Origin: Roseibium marinum
GTDB taxonomy: Bacteria > Pseudomonadota > Alphaproteobacteria > Rhizobiales > Stappiaceae
Direction: 5' to 3'
Assembly (NCBI RefSeq): GCF_002906165.1
Contig: NZ_PPCN01000001.1
Coordinates: 558,001 to 622,000, forward strand
Length of the DNA: 64,000 nt
The stretch's first letter is position 1. Each line of letters begins with the position of its first letter. The position numbers were made by a program, and so were the translations under genes. Positions 50,112 through 61,532 of the stretch are shown piece after piece. The notes beneath the pieces were generated by a model. It did not search any database. It had not been told where the DNA came from and was given only the letters and a program-made list of their open reading frames with translations.

Positions 50112-50723
50112 ATGCTGCTGCAGGTGCTGGATTATTTCGGGGTCGCGGTCTTTGCCATTACCGGCGGCATCGTCGCGTCGCGCAAGCAGCTCGACTTCAT
50201 CGCCTTGCTGTTCTTCGCAACCGTGACCGGCATCGGTGGCGGCACCCTGCGGGATCTGCTGCTCGGTGTGCCGGTGTTCTGGGTGGAGAACGAGGGTTAC
50301 CTGCTGATCTGCCTGATCGTCAGCATCTTTCTGTGGTTTTCCGCCCACTGGGTCGAACGCCTGCACAAGCCCCTGCGCTGGGCCGACGCCATCGGTATTT
50401 CGGCCTATTGCGTCATGGGAGCCGCCAAGGCCATGACAGTGGGCGACACGGTGCTGGTCGCGATCCTCATGGGCGTCTCCACAGCCACGTTCGGCGGCAT
50501 TCTGCGCGACACGATCGCCGGTGAACCGTCTTCGATCGTCAAGCCGGAGATCTATGTGAGCGCCGCATTCACCGGAGCCAGCGGCTTTGTTGTGCTGGTG
50601 CATCTGGGGCTGCCGCCAGCCGTATCGGCCGCCGTGGCGGCCTCTCTGGCCCTGGTGCTGCGCGGCGGCGCGATCGAATTCGGCTGGACCCTGCCGGGGT
50701 ATCGCGGCAGAACCAAAACCTGA
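50112..50723 (+). CDS. TRIC/UPF0126-family membrane protein
   Basis: A 203-aa membrane protein with about seven hydrophobic segments, built as two similar halves: GVAVFAITGGIVASRKQLDF ... GIGGGTLRDLLLG, then GISAYCVMGAAKAM ... TFGGILRDTIAGE. It belongs to the UPF0126 group, prokaryotic relatives of trimeric intracellular cation channels. The ATG at 50112 has a GAGGCGACAAG site; the upstream frame is not conserved. Transport specificity is not known. Confidence 0.88.
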   Translation: MLLQVLDYFGVAVFAITGGIVASRKQLDFIALLFFATVTGIGGGTLRDLLLGVPVFWVENEGYLLICLIVSIFLWFSAHWVERLHKPLRWADAIGISAYCVMGAAKAMTVGDTVLVAILMGVSTATFGGILRDTIAGEPSSIVKPEIYVSAAFTGASGFVVLVHLGLPPAVSAAVAASLALVLRGGAIEFGWTLPGYRGRTKT

Positions 50724-50841
50724 CCAGGTTTCGCCGTGCGCCCTTCGATGTGCCCGGTATCGGCCGGATCGTCATCGTCAAGGATTCCGGCGGTGCCGTT
50801 CAGGGGCGGATGACCCCGGTTGAAACGGCGCAACAGGTCAA

Positions 50842-50873
50842 TCCGCTTTCATATCTTTCCATATGAAAGCGGA
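50842..50873. other. Perfect 13-bp inverted repeat after the TRIC gene
   Basis: TCCGCTTTCATAT and ATATGAAAGCGGA surround a 6-nt loop. There is no T-run directly after the stem on either strand. It may be a terminator of the TRIC gene or an operator. Confidence 0.6.
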
Positions 50874-50900
50874 ATGGATTACCAGTCTTCAAGTCCAAAC

Positions 50901-50928
50901 CACCCCGCGTTCGTGTGAACGCAGGGTG
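50901..50928 (-). terminator. Strong stem-loop after the micropeptide gene
   Basis: Read on the minus strand, CACCCTGCGTTC and GAACGCGGGGTG form a 12-bp stem with one G-T wobble and an ACAC loop, starting 2 nt after the stop codon. The following GTTTGG is only weakly U-rich, so it may act as a transcript-end protector as much as a terminator. The core resembles the dispersed palindromes of this window. Confidence 0.65.
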
Positions 50929-50930
50929 TA

Positions 50931-51023
50931 TCAGTAGACAAGGCCCGAACAGGCTGAAACATAGTAGATCAGTCCGAGCGCAATTGCCGGAAAGCTTGCC
51001 GAATAGGCAAGTGTGGTCAGCAT
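50931..51023 (-). CDS. 30-residue membrane micropeptide
   Basis: A 30-codon gene with no charged residue: it begins MLTTLAYSASFPAIALGLIY and ends ACSGLVY. The stretch from Leu5 to Val22 can span a membrane once. A strong ribosome binding site (AAAGGAGCTTGAG) ends directly at the ATG, and a strong stem-loop follows the TGA, giving the layout of a genuine small gene. I do not recognise a family; small single-span subunits of oxidases or transporters are possible, but nothing nearby points to one. The only other support needed is expression data; the sequence signals alone are persuasive. Confidence 0.65.
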   Translation of the reverse strand: MLTTLAYSASFPAIALGLIYYVSACSGLVY

Positions 51024-51349
51024 CTCAAGCTCCTTTGCGATACGACAGTCGGGAACGCGGAGCCGTGTCGGCCGATTGGCCTCGGTCGGCATCTGGGCGA
51101 CATTATGAAATGTCCGCTCCCGCTAAATTCCCCCTGCCGCAATGCAATATGGGAAACGTGGACGCGAAGTTCCAGAGCCTGGAGCCTGTCTTTTTTAAGA
51201 TTGAACCAATCGATGGGGTGAAAGGGTTCAACCGGCAAGGCGGGACACGCAGCGCATCGGGCAGGCGTTACAACGCGACCGACAGGCAGTCCCTCGTCAC
51301 CCGTGAACAAGAAAAGCTATTGAAAACAAGCACCGAACGGGTCGGCGGC
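51024..51349. other. 326-bp gap between the micropeptide and the LapA gene
   Basis: No supported gene; minus-strand frames here lack ribosome binding sites and family likeness. The stretch is the upstream region of the micropeptide and the downstream region of the lapA-like gene, whose last codons and stop fall in a GGCGGC/GCCGCC hairpin (51344-51359). Confidence 0.5.
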
Positions 51350-51715
51350 TCAGGCCGCCGAACGATTGTCCGGACCGGTCAGGCCCTTGACGCCGGAAAC
51401 CGGCTGCGCGGCGGGAGTGATTTCCCGAAGCTGGTCGGCTTCCTTGTGCCACTTGTCGGCTTCACGGCGCTTGACGCGGGCTTCCTTGCGCCAGCGGCCC
51501 TGTTTGGCCCAGGCGCCCAGCCCGCCGACGATCACGCCGATGCCGAGGCTGGCGAAAATCACCCAGAACAACGGGATGTCGGTAAGGGTCAGGCGGGGGT
51601 CCTGGGGATCGAAAGGATTCAGGGACAGGGAAACGGTGTGCCGGTTGGCAACCGAAAGAGGAACCAGAACAACCGCGATTGCGAACAAAATCACGTTCTT
51701 GACGAAACGGGTCAC
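51350..51715 (-). CDS. LapA-domain (DUF1049) membrane protein
   Basis: A 121-aa protein with two membrane segments (residues 5-23 and about 48-68; VILFAIAVVLVPLSVAN and PLFWVIFASLGIGVIVGGLG) and a cytoplasmic helix rich in K, R, E (WAKQGRWRKEARVKRREADK). This is the LapA/DUF1049 layout; in enterobacteria LapA works with LapB in controlling lipopolysaccharide synthesis. It is the last gene of the minus-strand sppA-ihfB-lapA run. Confidence 0.88.
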   Translation of the reverse strand: MTRFVKNVILFAIAVVLVPLSVANRHTVSLSLNPFDPQDPRLTLTDIPLFWVIFASLGIGVIVGGLGAWAKQGRWRKEARVKRREADKWHKEADQLREITPAAQPVSGVKGLTGPDNRSAA

Positions 51716-51791
51716 TGTGGTCTCCCGGGTGTTTTCAGATCAGAATTCAGTTTCGAACGGGGCAGCGAAGCATCTTGCGGCGTGTGTGCGA

Positions 51792-52091
51792 TCATTCGTC
51801 GCCGTGATCCACGCCGCCGTTCAGCCGTACACGCATCTCCTTGCCGGTCTTGAAGAAGGGGACGAATTTTTCATCCACTTCCACCTTCTGACCGGTGCGG
51901 GGATTGCGGCCGACACGCGCGGGGCGGTTCTTGACGCTGAAAGCGCCGAACCCGCGCAACTCGACACGGTCTCCCCGCATCAGGGCCTCGGTGACCTCAT
52001 CCAAGATGGCGTTGACGATATTCTCAACGTCCCGCTGATAGAGATGCGGATTCTGTTCGGCTATATGCTGAACAAGCTCAGATTTGATCAT
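51792..52091 (-). CDS. ihfB: Integration host factor subunit beta
   Basis: A 99-aa DNA-bending protein. The family core is [20 protein letters not shown] and [20 protein letters not shown]. It has the IHF-beta N terminus ([17 protein letters not shown]). It follows sppA by 15 nt on the minus strand, with a GAGGGGG ribosome binding site. Confidence 0.96.
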   Translation of the reverse strand: MIKSELVQHIAEQNPHLYQRDVENIVNAILDEVTEALMRGDRVELRGFGAFSVKNRPARVGRNPRTGQKVEVDEKFVPFFKTGKEMRVRLNGGVDHGDE

Positions 52092-52106
52092 GAAGAGCCC
52101 CCTCGC

Positions 52107-53093
52107 TTAACGTTTATTGTCTGCCGCGTCAGAAGCCTGCCAAACGGATACCAGTCCGTCAAGCGTAAGGCCTCGTGGAATCAGCCCCTTAGCTTCATTA
52201 ATGGGATTTAGGAGGGCCGAACCGATCCCTTTTCCGAATTCTCGCGAGACGCGCGAGGAGAATGGAAGCTCCTCCAGATTTTCCTTTGCCGTCCAAGTGA
52301 CGACCGGAAGGTCCTCCGCGACCCCCTTTTCCGTTTCCAGCCAGGCGATTGCCTTGTCCTCGCCGCCGATAGCGTCAACGAGCTTCTCGCCAAGCGCCTC
52401 ATGACCGGTCAGGATACGTCCATTGGCAAGTTCCCGCGCCTTGGCGGGCGTCAGCTTGCGGCGCTCGGCGACAAGGCCGACGAACCAGTCGTAGGAATCC
52501 ATCACCAGCGTTTCCAGCATGGCGCGCGCTTCCGGTGTCGCCGGGGAATAGAAGTCCGGTTCCGCCTTCAGGGGCGCGCTTTTGACGGCATCCATCTGAA
52601 TGCCGACGGTCTCCAGCAGTTTCTGGACGTTGCCGAACTGGAACAGAACGCCTATCGAGCCGGTAATGGTGTTGTAGCGCGCAACGATGTGATCGGCCGA
52701 GATGGCGATCATGTAACCCGCGGAAGTCCCGATCGTGCGGATTTCCGCGACCACCGGCTTTTTCTCCGCCAGCTCGCGCAGAGCCTGGTACAGCGCCTCG
52801 CCGCCGGTCGTGCTGCCACCTGGCGAATTGATCGAAATCACCACGCCCTTGACCGCGTTCGACTTGCCGATCTTCTCGATCATCTGAAGGGTTTTGCGGT
52901 CTTCGATAATCACCCCTTCGACCGGAATGCGCGCGATATGGGCCGAGCGCTTGGAGAGTCCGGCCACGCCCGATACGTAAACAAGACCGCCGACAAGCGC
53001 CGCGGCGATCACGACAAATGTCGCCACCCGCCAGAACGTCACTTTGCGTCTGAGGCGCCGTCTGTCTACGAGCGCGTCGATATCAACGGACAT
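52107..53093 (-). CDS. sppA: Signal peptide peptidase SppA (protease IV family)
   Basis: A 328-aa short-form SppA with one N-terminal membrane anchor (about residues 19-42). The nucleophile serine is in RTIGTSAGYMIAISADHIVA and the catalytic lysine in the segment AVKSAPLKAEPDFY. A TTG start 21 nt upstream is possible, but the ATG at 53093 has a GGAG site. It degrades cleaved signal peptides in the membrane. Confidence 0.93.
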   Translation of the reverse strand: MSVDIDALVDRRRLRRKVTFWRVATFVVIAAALVGGLVYVSGVAGLSKRSAHIARIPVEGVIIEDRKTLQMIEKIGKSNAVKGVVISINSPGGSTTGGEALYQALRELAEKKPVVAEIRTIGTSAGYMIAISADHIVARYNTITGSIGVLFQFGNVQKLLETVGIQMDAVKSAPLKAEPDFYSPATPEARAMLETLVMDSYDWFVGLVAERRKLTPAKARELANGRILTGHEALGEKLVDAIGGEDKAIAWLETEKGVAEDLPVVTWTAKENLEELPFSSRVSREFGKGIGSALLNPINEAKGLIPRGLTLDGLVSVWQASDAADNKR

Positions 53094-53420
53094 GAATGCG
53101 GTGTCTCCGGACAAATCGTACCAAAACCAGCAACCTAAATAGGGTGACCCTCACGGGAATTGCAATCGCCTTCTGATATTTACATCAGTTTGAGGACGTT
53201 TCAGGCAACTTTATGGAGAATATTCGCAATAGGTCAACGTGACCCGGTCCGCAAAGCCGGGGCGATGATGGAATGGCCGGCAAGAAGGTGACCTGCAATG
53301 GCGGGCAAGAAGCCGAGCCCTTGCCGTCCTCATCCCGGATACTCGCGGAGCTGCATCCGGGACGACGGTCTGAAGGTCAGCCCGCGGTCCGGCCCCCGCG
53401 GGAAACCGCGGGGCCTGCCG
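53094..53420. other. 327-bp gap between sppA and the FKBP gene
   Basis: Contains the sppA promoter region (AT-rich at 53170-53240) and a GC-rich hairpin (GGCCCCGCGG / CCGCGGGGGCC, about 53391-53416) directly after the FKBP stop, a likely end of that transcript. No gene was found. Confidence 0.5.
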
Positions 53421-53849
53421 TCAATTGATCGCGGTGAGCTGGATTTCGAAGGTCAGGTCCTTGCCTGCCAGGGGATGGTTGGCGTCCAGGACGACTTCCT
53501 CTTCGGAAACGTCGACGACCGTGACGCTCATCATCTGCCCCGTTTCGGTCTGCGCCTGGAGCTGAAGTCCGACGGTGACCTCGACATTTTCCGGCATGTT
53601 CGCCCGTGGTACCGCCTGGCGGGCGTCCGGGTTCAGCGGTCCATAGGCCTCGGCGGCCTCGACCTTCACGGTTTTCTCGTCGCCCACCTTCATTCCGGGA
53701 ATGGCGCGCTCGAGGCCGGGGATGATCTGGCCGGTGCCGACCGTGAATTCCAGCGGATCCCGGCCTTCGGAACTGTCGAAGACGGAACCGTCGTCCAGGG
53801 TGCCCTTGTAATGTAGACGAACCGTGTCGCCGCTCTTGGCTTCGCTCAT
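53421..53849 (-). CDS. FKBP-type peptidyl-prolyl isomerase (SlyD-like)
   Basis: A 142-aa FKBP with the early motif VRLHYKGTLDDGSVFDSSEG and GQIIPGLERAIPGMKVGDEK, then an insert-in-flap region and LDANHPLAGKDLTFEI. This is the SlyD-type arrangement without the histidine-rich metal tail. There is no signal peptide, so it should act in the cytoplasm. Confidence 0.92.
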   Translation of the reverse strand: MSEAKSGDTVRLHYKGTLDDGSVFDSSEGRDPLEFTVGTGQIIPGLERAIPGMKVGDEKTVKVEAAEAYGPLNPDARQAVPRANMPENVEVTVGLQLQAQTETGQMMSVTVVDVSEEEVVLDANHPLAGKDLTFEIQLTAIN

Positions 53850-53974
53850 GGTGCTTATCGCAATTCTGTCTGGGAGGTGAGTTTTGAGGCCGCGTGCATC
53901 TGGCGGGTGCTCGTCGCAAGTCTTCAGCCTAACGGAGCATCGTAAAATGTAAAGAGTGGGGCCTGTTGGGCAAC

Positions 53975-54003
53975 AAAAAGCCCGGCGTTTCCGCCGGGCT
54001 TTC
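53975..54003 (-). terminator. Rho-independent terminator of rpsA
   Basis: AAGCCCGGCG and CGCCGGGCTT pair; on the minus strand the stem is followed by TTTTGTTG. It lies about 20 nt after the rpsA stop. A T-run on the other strand is weaker. Confidence 0.85.
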
Positions 54004-54023
54004 GCGTTTTCCGATCTGTTGAT

Positions 54024-55721
54024 CTAGTCGTCGGTTGCCTGCTTCAGGGCGGCACCGAGGATGTCCCCAAGGGAGGCGCCGCTGTCGGTAGATCCGTACT
54101 GTGCGACGGCCTGCTTCTCTTCGGCGATTTCCAGCGCCTTGATGGACGCGGTCACCTTGCGGGTCTTCTTGTCGAACTGCGTGATGCGGGCGTCGAACTT
54201 GTCGCCAACGGAGTATTTCTCCGGACGCTGTTCTTCGCGGTCGCGGGACAGGTCGGCACGGCGGACGAAGGCGGTCAGGTCGCTGTCTGCGATCTTGACT
54301 TCCAGGCCGCTGTCCTTGACCTCGATGACCTCACAGGTGACGACGACATTCTTGCGAATTTCGCCGGCCGCACCGGATTCCATCGGATCGCCGGAGAGCT
54401 GCTTGATGCCGAGCGAGATACGCTCCTTGTCGACATCCACATCCAGAACGACGGCCTTGACCATGTCGCCCTTCTTGAACTCCTCGATGACCTGCTCGCC
54501 CGGACGGTTCCAGTCGAGATCGGACAGGTGAACCATGCCGTCCACGTCGCCTTCGAGGCCGATGAACAGGCCGAATTCGGTCTTGTTCTTGACTTCGCCT
54601 TCGACTTCGGTGTTGACCGGGAACTGCTCGGCAAACGCATCCCACGGGTTCTGCAGGGTCTGCTTGAGACCGAGCGAGATGCGGCGCTTGACCGGATCGA
54701 CTTCCAGGATGACCACTTCCACTTCCTGGGAGGTGGAAACGATCTTGCCCGGATGGACGTTCTTCTTGGTCCAGGACATTTCCGAAACGTGGATCAGGCC
54801 TTCGATGCCCGGCTCCAGTTCGACGAACGCGCCATAGTCGGTGATGTTGGTCACGCGGCCGGTGAACCTGGTCTCGATCGGGTATTTGGCTTCGATGCCG
54901 TCCCACGGATCGGTTTCGAGCTGCTTCATGCCCAGGCTGATGCGGTGCGTTTCCTGGTTGACGCGGATGATCTGCACCTTGACCGTCTGGCCGATGCTGA
55001 GGACTTCCGACGGATGGTTGATGCGGCGCCACGCGATGTCGGTGACGTGCAGCAGGCCGTCGATGCCGCCGAGGTCGACGAACGCACCGTAATCGGTGAT
55101 GTTCTTGACCACGCCTTCCACGGTGTGACCTTCCTCGAGGCTCTGGACCAGTTCCGAACGCTGTTCGGCGCGGGTTTCTTCCAGAACGACGCGGCGGGAC
55201 ACCACGATGTTGCCGCGGCGCTTGTCCATTTTCAGGATCTGGAACGGCTGCGGGGTGTGCATCAGCGGCGTGACGTCGCGCACCGGACGGATATCGACCT
55301 GCGAACGCGGCAGGAACGCCACGGCGCCGTCCAGATCGACGGTGAAGCCGCCCTTGACCTGGTTGAAGATCTGGCCGGTGACCTTTTCGTTCGCTTCGAA
55401 AGCGACTTCCAGACGGATCCAGCTTTCCTCGCGGCGTGCTTTTTCGCGCGACAGGACAGCTTCGCCGAGAGCGTTCTCGACGCGCTCCAGGTAAACTTCA
55501 ACTTCGTCGCCCACGACCATTTCGCCGTCGCGGCCCTTGGCGCCGAATTCCTTCAGCGGCACACGGCCTTCAACTTTCAGACCGACGTCGATGACGGCCA
55601 GGTCCTTTTCGATGGCGACAACGATGCCTTTGACCACGGCACCTTCATAAAGGTCGTTATGGACGAAGGACTCTTCGAGAAGAGCGGAAAAATCCTCGGT
55701 TGAGGGATTGTAATCAGACAT
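54024..55721 (-). CDS. rpsA: Ribosomal protein S1
   Basis: A 565-aa S1 with six S1 RNA-binding repeats; clear examples are [40 protein letters not shown] and [20 protein letters not shown]. It helps mRNA bind the ribosome. The start has the typical acidic leader ([19 protein letters not shown]). It follows cmk after 282 bp, in the common order aroA-cmk-rpsA. Confidence 0.98.
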   Translation of the reverse strand: MSDYNPSTEDFSALLEESFVHNDLYEGAVVKGIVVAIEKDLAVIDVGLKVEGRVPLKEFGAKGRDGEMVVGDEVEVYLERVENALGEAVLSREKARREESWIRLEVAFEANEKVTGQIFNQVKGGFTVDLDGAVAFLPRSQVDIRPVRDVTPLMHTPQPFQILKMDKRRGNIVVSRRVVLEETRAEQRSELVQSLEEGHTVEGVVKNITDYGAFVDLGGIDGLLHVTDIAWRRINHPSEVLSIGQTVKVQIIRVNQETHRISLGMKQLETDPWDGIEAKYPIETRFTGRVTNITDYGAFVELEPGIEGLIHVSEMSWTKKNVHPGKIVSTSQEVEVVILEVDPVKRRISLGLKQTLQNPWDAFAEQFPVNTEVEGEVKNKTEFGLFIGLEGDVDGMVHLSDLDWNRPGEQVIEEFKKGDMVKAVVLDVDVDKERISLGIKQLSGDPMESGAAGEIRKNVVVTCEVIEVKDSGLEVKIADSDLTAFVRRADLSRDREEQRPEKYSVGDKFDARITQFDKKTRKVTASIKALEIAEEKQAVAQYGSTDSGASLGDILGAALKQATDD

Positions 55722-56003
55722 TTATTCTCCTGAGCGCCTTTTGGCGCGCCGCCGGCGGGTTGGTGTTGCACTCCGGACTGTCAGTCTCCCGGGATCGCGG
55801 TTTGCGCGTGATCCTTCCGCTTCACAAAGCGGGCCGGCGGGGCGGGAGACGGAAAATCCGGTCTCGTCACAGGCCGCCCGAAACAGGCGCCCTGCCGATA
55901 TTCCTTGGTCGTTCCTAAAGAACTTGTGGTCTCAAGACCGAATACGTTCGCGATGCGCAAACAGGGGCACACCAAGGGTGAGCCCCGTCCTGATCTGGCA
56001 CCG

Positions 56004-58296
<2,293 letters not shown>

Positions 58297-58686
58297 GTGG
58301 CAAAACCTGAACTTGGCACAAAGCGGCTGTGCCCAAGCTGCGGCGCGAAATATTACGATCTCAACCGGGATCCGATTACCTGTCCGAAATGCGGCACGGT
58401 TTTTGAAACCGTGATGACCTCGCGCGCTGCGAAAGCGGCGAAGGTCGCGGAAAAGCCCGAGGAAGAGGAAGAGGACGACACGCCGGTTCCGGACACCGTG
58501 CCGTTGGAAGAGGCTGACGCGGAAACCGAAGACACCGGCGAAGTTGTACCGGATCTGGAAGACGCGGAAGTCGAAGTCGATGACGACGACGATGCCGATG
58601 ACGGCGTTTTCATCGATGACGAAGACGAGGACGAGGACGAGGTTCCGCCGATCCGGGTCGAAATCGACGAAGATCCGGACCGCTAA
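58297..58686 (+). CDS. FYDLN acid-domain (TIGR02300-type) protein
   Basis: A 129-aa protein with an N-terminal zinc-ribbon-like part (KRLCPSCGAKYYDLNRD and CPKCGTVFE, two CxxC pairs) and a C-terminal acidic tail rich in E and D (about 70 residues). This is the FYDLN acid family, found mainly in alphaproteobacteria, of unknown function. A GTG at 58297 with an AGGGTG site gives the family start (AKPELGTKRLC); an ATG at 58282 is possible. The acidic tail suggests nucleic-acid mimicry or protein binding, which is inference. Confidence 0.88.
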   Translation: MAKPELGTKRLCPSCGAKYYDLNRDPITCPKCGTVFETVMTSRAAKAAKVAEKPEEEEEDDTPVPDTVPLEEADAETEDTGEVVPDLEDAEVEVDDDDDADDGVFIDDEDEDEDEVPPIRVEIDEDPDR

Positions 58687-58836
58687 ACCCATGATCGGGC
58701 AGGGTTTTGTCCCTGCCCCTGCGGTTCCGGACGTTGCGGAAAATTTCGTTCCATTTTCTGCTTGATCTTGCCTGGAGGTGTGACTATGTTCCGCCTCCAT
58801 CGACGCTGGAGACCCGATCCGGCCGGTCAGGAACAT

Positions 58837-58912
58837 GGGGCCATAGCTCAGCTGGGAGAGCGCTTCGCTGGCAGCGAAGAGGTCAGGGGTTCGATTCCCC
58901 TTGGCTCCACCA
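58837..58912 (+). tRNA. tRNA-Ala (anticodon GGC)
   Basis: 76 nt, a full cloverleaf: acceptor GGGGCCA with TGGCTCC, D-arm GCTCAGCTGGGAGAGC, anticodon loop CTGGCAG with GGC at 58870-58872, T-arm GGGGTTCGATTCCCC and an encoded CCA end. It is not part of an rRNA operon here. Confidence 0.97.
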
Positions 58913-59031
58913 TTCCTCTCGTCGAGAAAATTTTCCTGTAAATTCAAATATATGTCGTGAGCGCATCTTCATGTGCCGAAGCGGTGCGCTCGGCACCTTG
59001 CAAGGTTCGACAATGCACTTTTCGTCTTCGC

Positions 59032-60450
59032 TCAACTTTCGCTTCCACTCTCCGCGGAAAGTTTGATCGGTACCGAACTGGAGCGGATATGCAGGTCGCG
59101 TTGCGGGAAGGGAATTTCGATTCCGTATTTTGTCAAAGCGGTTTCCAGCGCCCAGTTGTAGTCCGCGTTGACCTTCGCGGGTCTGCTCACCGATTCAGGT
59201 TTGATCCAGAGCACCAGTTCAAAATCCAGACTGCTTTCCCCAAAGCCGACAAGCCAGACTTCCGGCGGTTTGACCTTGTTGCCGGTGAGCATGTGAGGCA
59301 CGGAGCTGGCTGCTTCCAGCGCGGCTTTCCGAACCAGGTCCTTGTCGGTTCCGTAGGCGACGCCGAAGGGAATGCGCGTGCGTTTGAAATTCTCGTGCAA
59401 TGTCCAGTTGGTGACGCGATTGTTGATGAATTCCGAGTTCGGAACCAGGATGTCGACGTTGTCGTTTGTCGTGACCCGTGTCGAGCGAATGTTGATTTCG
59501 CGGACTTCTCCGGTCAGGCCGGATTCCAGTTCGACAAAATCGCCAACCGTGATGCTGCGCTCGAACAATATGATAATGCCGGCGACCAGGTTGCTGAAGA
59601 TTGCCTGCAGACCGAAGCCGATGCCGACACCGACCGCGCCCGAAAAGACGGCGAATGCCGTCAGGTCCACGCCAATGGCATTCATCGCGAACATGATCGC
59701 GGCGAAGAACATGGCGATCCGCACGGCCTGGCTGATTAGCGTCCTGACCGACGGCGTCAGATCATCCTGCTGATTGACACGGGCCTGAATGAAACGGCTG
59801 ACCAGCGACGCCAGCCAGACAAGCAGTCCGAATATGATGACGCCCTTGATGACCATGTAGACCGACAGGCGCGTCTCACCGAAACTGAGAGCGAAATTGT
59901 CGAGAATCGCGATGGTAGGATTGAGAAGCCGGAGAATGTTAAGCGCCGCGATCAGCCAGGCAATCGTCGCGAAAGTCCTCGACCAGAGCGGATCGCGGAC
60001 AAATGCGGAGAACAGGCGAATGAGAATCCAGGCCTGGAGCAGGCTGGCGACAAGCCGTACCAGGTCGTTTCCTGTTCCCAGCGAGCGGAAAACGGTTGCG
60101 CCGATCCACAGCAGCAAAGCCAGAAGTGTCGGAAATATCAATTTCTGAACGACGGAGAAGGCGTTTCGAAGGAATGATTTTGTCTCGTCCGACTGCGGCC
60201 AGAAACCGGCGACCATCTGTTTCACCGGTCGTGCCGCCAGCCATGCGAGCGTTGCCGAACCGGCGATCAAACCGACCTGATAAAGCCCCTGATAGGACAG
60301 CAACTGGTCGGCCACTTGAACGGTGGTGTCGACGATGAACTCGACAACCGGCGTTATGCCCGAGGTGACATCCTCGATAATCGCTTCGGCGGTTTCGGGT
60401 TGCGTGTCCGCCGTTGTTGACACCTGCTCCGTCACGGAAGGGCTAGCCAT
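59032..60450 (-). CDS. Mechanosensitive channel, MscS family
   Basis: A 472-aa MscS-family protein. The acidic and hydrophobic N-terminal part has several membrane segments (about residues 55-260), followed by the pore and beta domain: FGLQAIFSNLVAGIIILFER, VGDFVELESGLTGEVREINI, RSTRVTTNDNVDILVPNSEF. It should gate under membrane tension as a safety valve. A GGGGGA ribosome binding site precedes the ATG. Its N-terminal extension is longer than in E. coli MscS (286 aa). Confidence 0.93.
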   Translation of the reverse strand: MASPSVTEQVSTTADTQPETAEAIIEDVTSGITPVVEFIVDTTVQVADQLLSYQGLYQVGLIAGSATLAWLAARPVKQMVAGFWPQSDETKSFLRNAFSVVQKLIFPTLLALLLWIGATVFRSLGTGNDLVRLVASLLQAWILIRLFSAFVRDPLWSRTFATIAWLIAALNILRLLNPTIAILDNFALSFGETRLSVYMVIKGVIIFGLLVWLASLVSRFIQARVNQQDDLTPSVRTLISQAVRIAMFFAAIMFAMNAIGVDLTAFAVFSGAVGVGIGFGLQAIFSNLVAGIIILFERSITVGDFVELESGLTGEVREINIRSTRVTTNDNVDILVPNSEFINNRVTNWTLHENFKRTRIPFGVAYGTDKDLVRKAALEAASSVPHMLTGNKVKPPEVWLVGFGESSLDFELVLWIKPESVSRPAKVNADYNWALETALTKYGIEIPFPQRDLHIRSSSVPIKLSAESGSES

Positions 60451-60480
60451 GGTCGATCCCCCTGTGTTGTTTTTTTAATA

Positions 60481-61488
60481 TTACAGCCATCCGAGGCGGC
60501 GGAATATCGCCAGCTCGCCGGCCAGCACAAGCAGCATCAGGACGCAGAAAATCCAGAACGCATTGTCGTTTTCCGCAGCCGGTATGCCGCCGATATTTAT
60601 GCCCAGCAACCCGGTGAAAAACGACAAGGGCAGGAATATTCCCGATATGATTGCCAATATGTACAAGGTCTTGTTGGTTGCTTCCGCGAGCTGATTGGCG
60701 ATGTCGTCCTTGATCACCATCGCCCGCTCGCGCGCCGCATCGATTTCCTCGACATACCGCACCACACGATCTGTCGTTTCACGCAATCTCAACCGGCTTT
60801 CATCGTCAAACCACGCTGGCGGCTCGATCAGAATGTTTGTCAGGGCTTCCTTTTGAGGAGAGATATAACGGCGAAGCGCTGCGCCTTCCTGCCGCAGGAC
60901 CGACAACTGCCTGCGCTGCTCGCTGGCCAGGGCGATATCGATGCTCTCTTCGATCTGAAAAAGACGATTGTCAACGGAAGCCAGGACCTCGGCCATCCTC
61001 TCGGTAATTCGATGGATGAGCCGCTCATATAATTGCGACGCGGTTGTCGGTCCGGTTTCCGTTTCCATCAGCTGGCGCAATATGTCCCGGGGTGTCAGCA
61101 GCCGTTGTTGCCTGATCGTGATCACCCGATGGCCATCGGACCACATCCGCATGGCGATCATGTCGGTCGGGTCCTCATCCGGATTGGTGTTCACCCCGCG
61201 CAATATTGTCACAAAACCGCGCTTTCCCCGAAATACCCGCGGCCGGGTTTCTTCCGCCAACAGCGCCTCGACGGTTGGTCCGGTGAGAGTGCTTTCATGT
61301 TTCAGCCAGTTCTGGACACGCTCGGAGTCACGATCAAGGTGTATCCACAAGGGAGGACCGGTTTCCGACCATGCCTCGACCTCGCGCCAGTTCACAATGG
61401 TCGCGCCGCCTTTGCCGTCCAGCAAACAGCCAAACAGAAGGCCGTCTTCCTCCAGGGGATCACCCGGACTGTTGAGAACATCGGTCAT
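60481..61488 (-). CDS. CorA-family transporter, ZntB-like
   Basis: A 335-aa CorA-superfamily protein: a large cytoplasmic N domain and two C-terminal membrane helices (about residues 275-330). The signature loop reads GINIGGIPA where CorA magnesium channels have GMN; GIN is usual in ZntB proteins, which move zinc. The ATG at 61488 has a GGAGG site; an ATG at 61506 is an alternative. It ends 30 nt before the MscS gene starts on the same strand. Confidence 0.88.
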   Translation of the reverse strand: MTDVLNSPGDPLEEDGLLFGCLLDGKGGATIVNWREVEAWSETGPPLWIHLDRDSERVQNWLKHESTLTGPTVEALLAEETRPRVFRGKRGFVTILRGVNTNPDEDPTDMIAMRMWSDGHRVITIRQQRLLTPRDILRQLMETETGPTTASQLYERLIHRITERMAEVLASVDNRLFQIEESIDIALASEQRRQLSVLRQEGAALRRYISPQKEALTNILIEPPAWFDDESRLRLRETTDRVVRYVEEIDAARERAMVIKDDIANQLAEATNKTLYILAIISGIFLPLSFFTGLLGINIGGIPAAENDNAFWIFCVLMLLVLAGELAIFRRLGWL

Positions 61489-61532
61489 TGAAAGCCTCCA
61501 TGCCATTTCACCCTCATTTATGAGTTTGCGAT

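Noticed and set aside
51017..51310. 97-codon minus-strand frame upstream of the micropeptide
   Set aside because: No ribosome binding site, odd composition, and it would overlap the start region of the better-supported micropeptide gene.
53934..53960. Possible further copy of the dispersed element near the FKBP start (GGAGCATCGT)
   Set aside because: Only ten bases agree; the palindrome and the GATCGATC end are missing.
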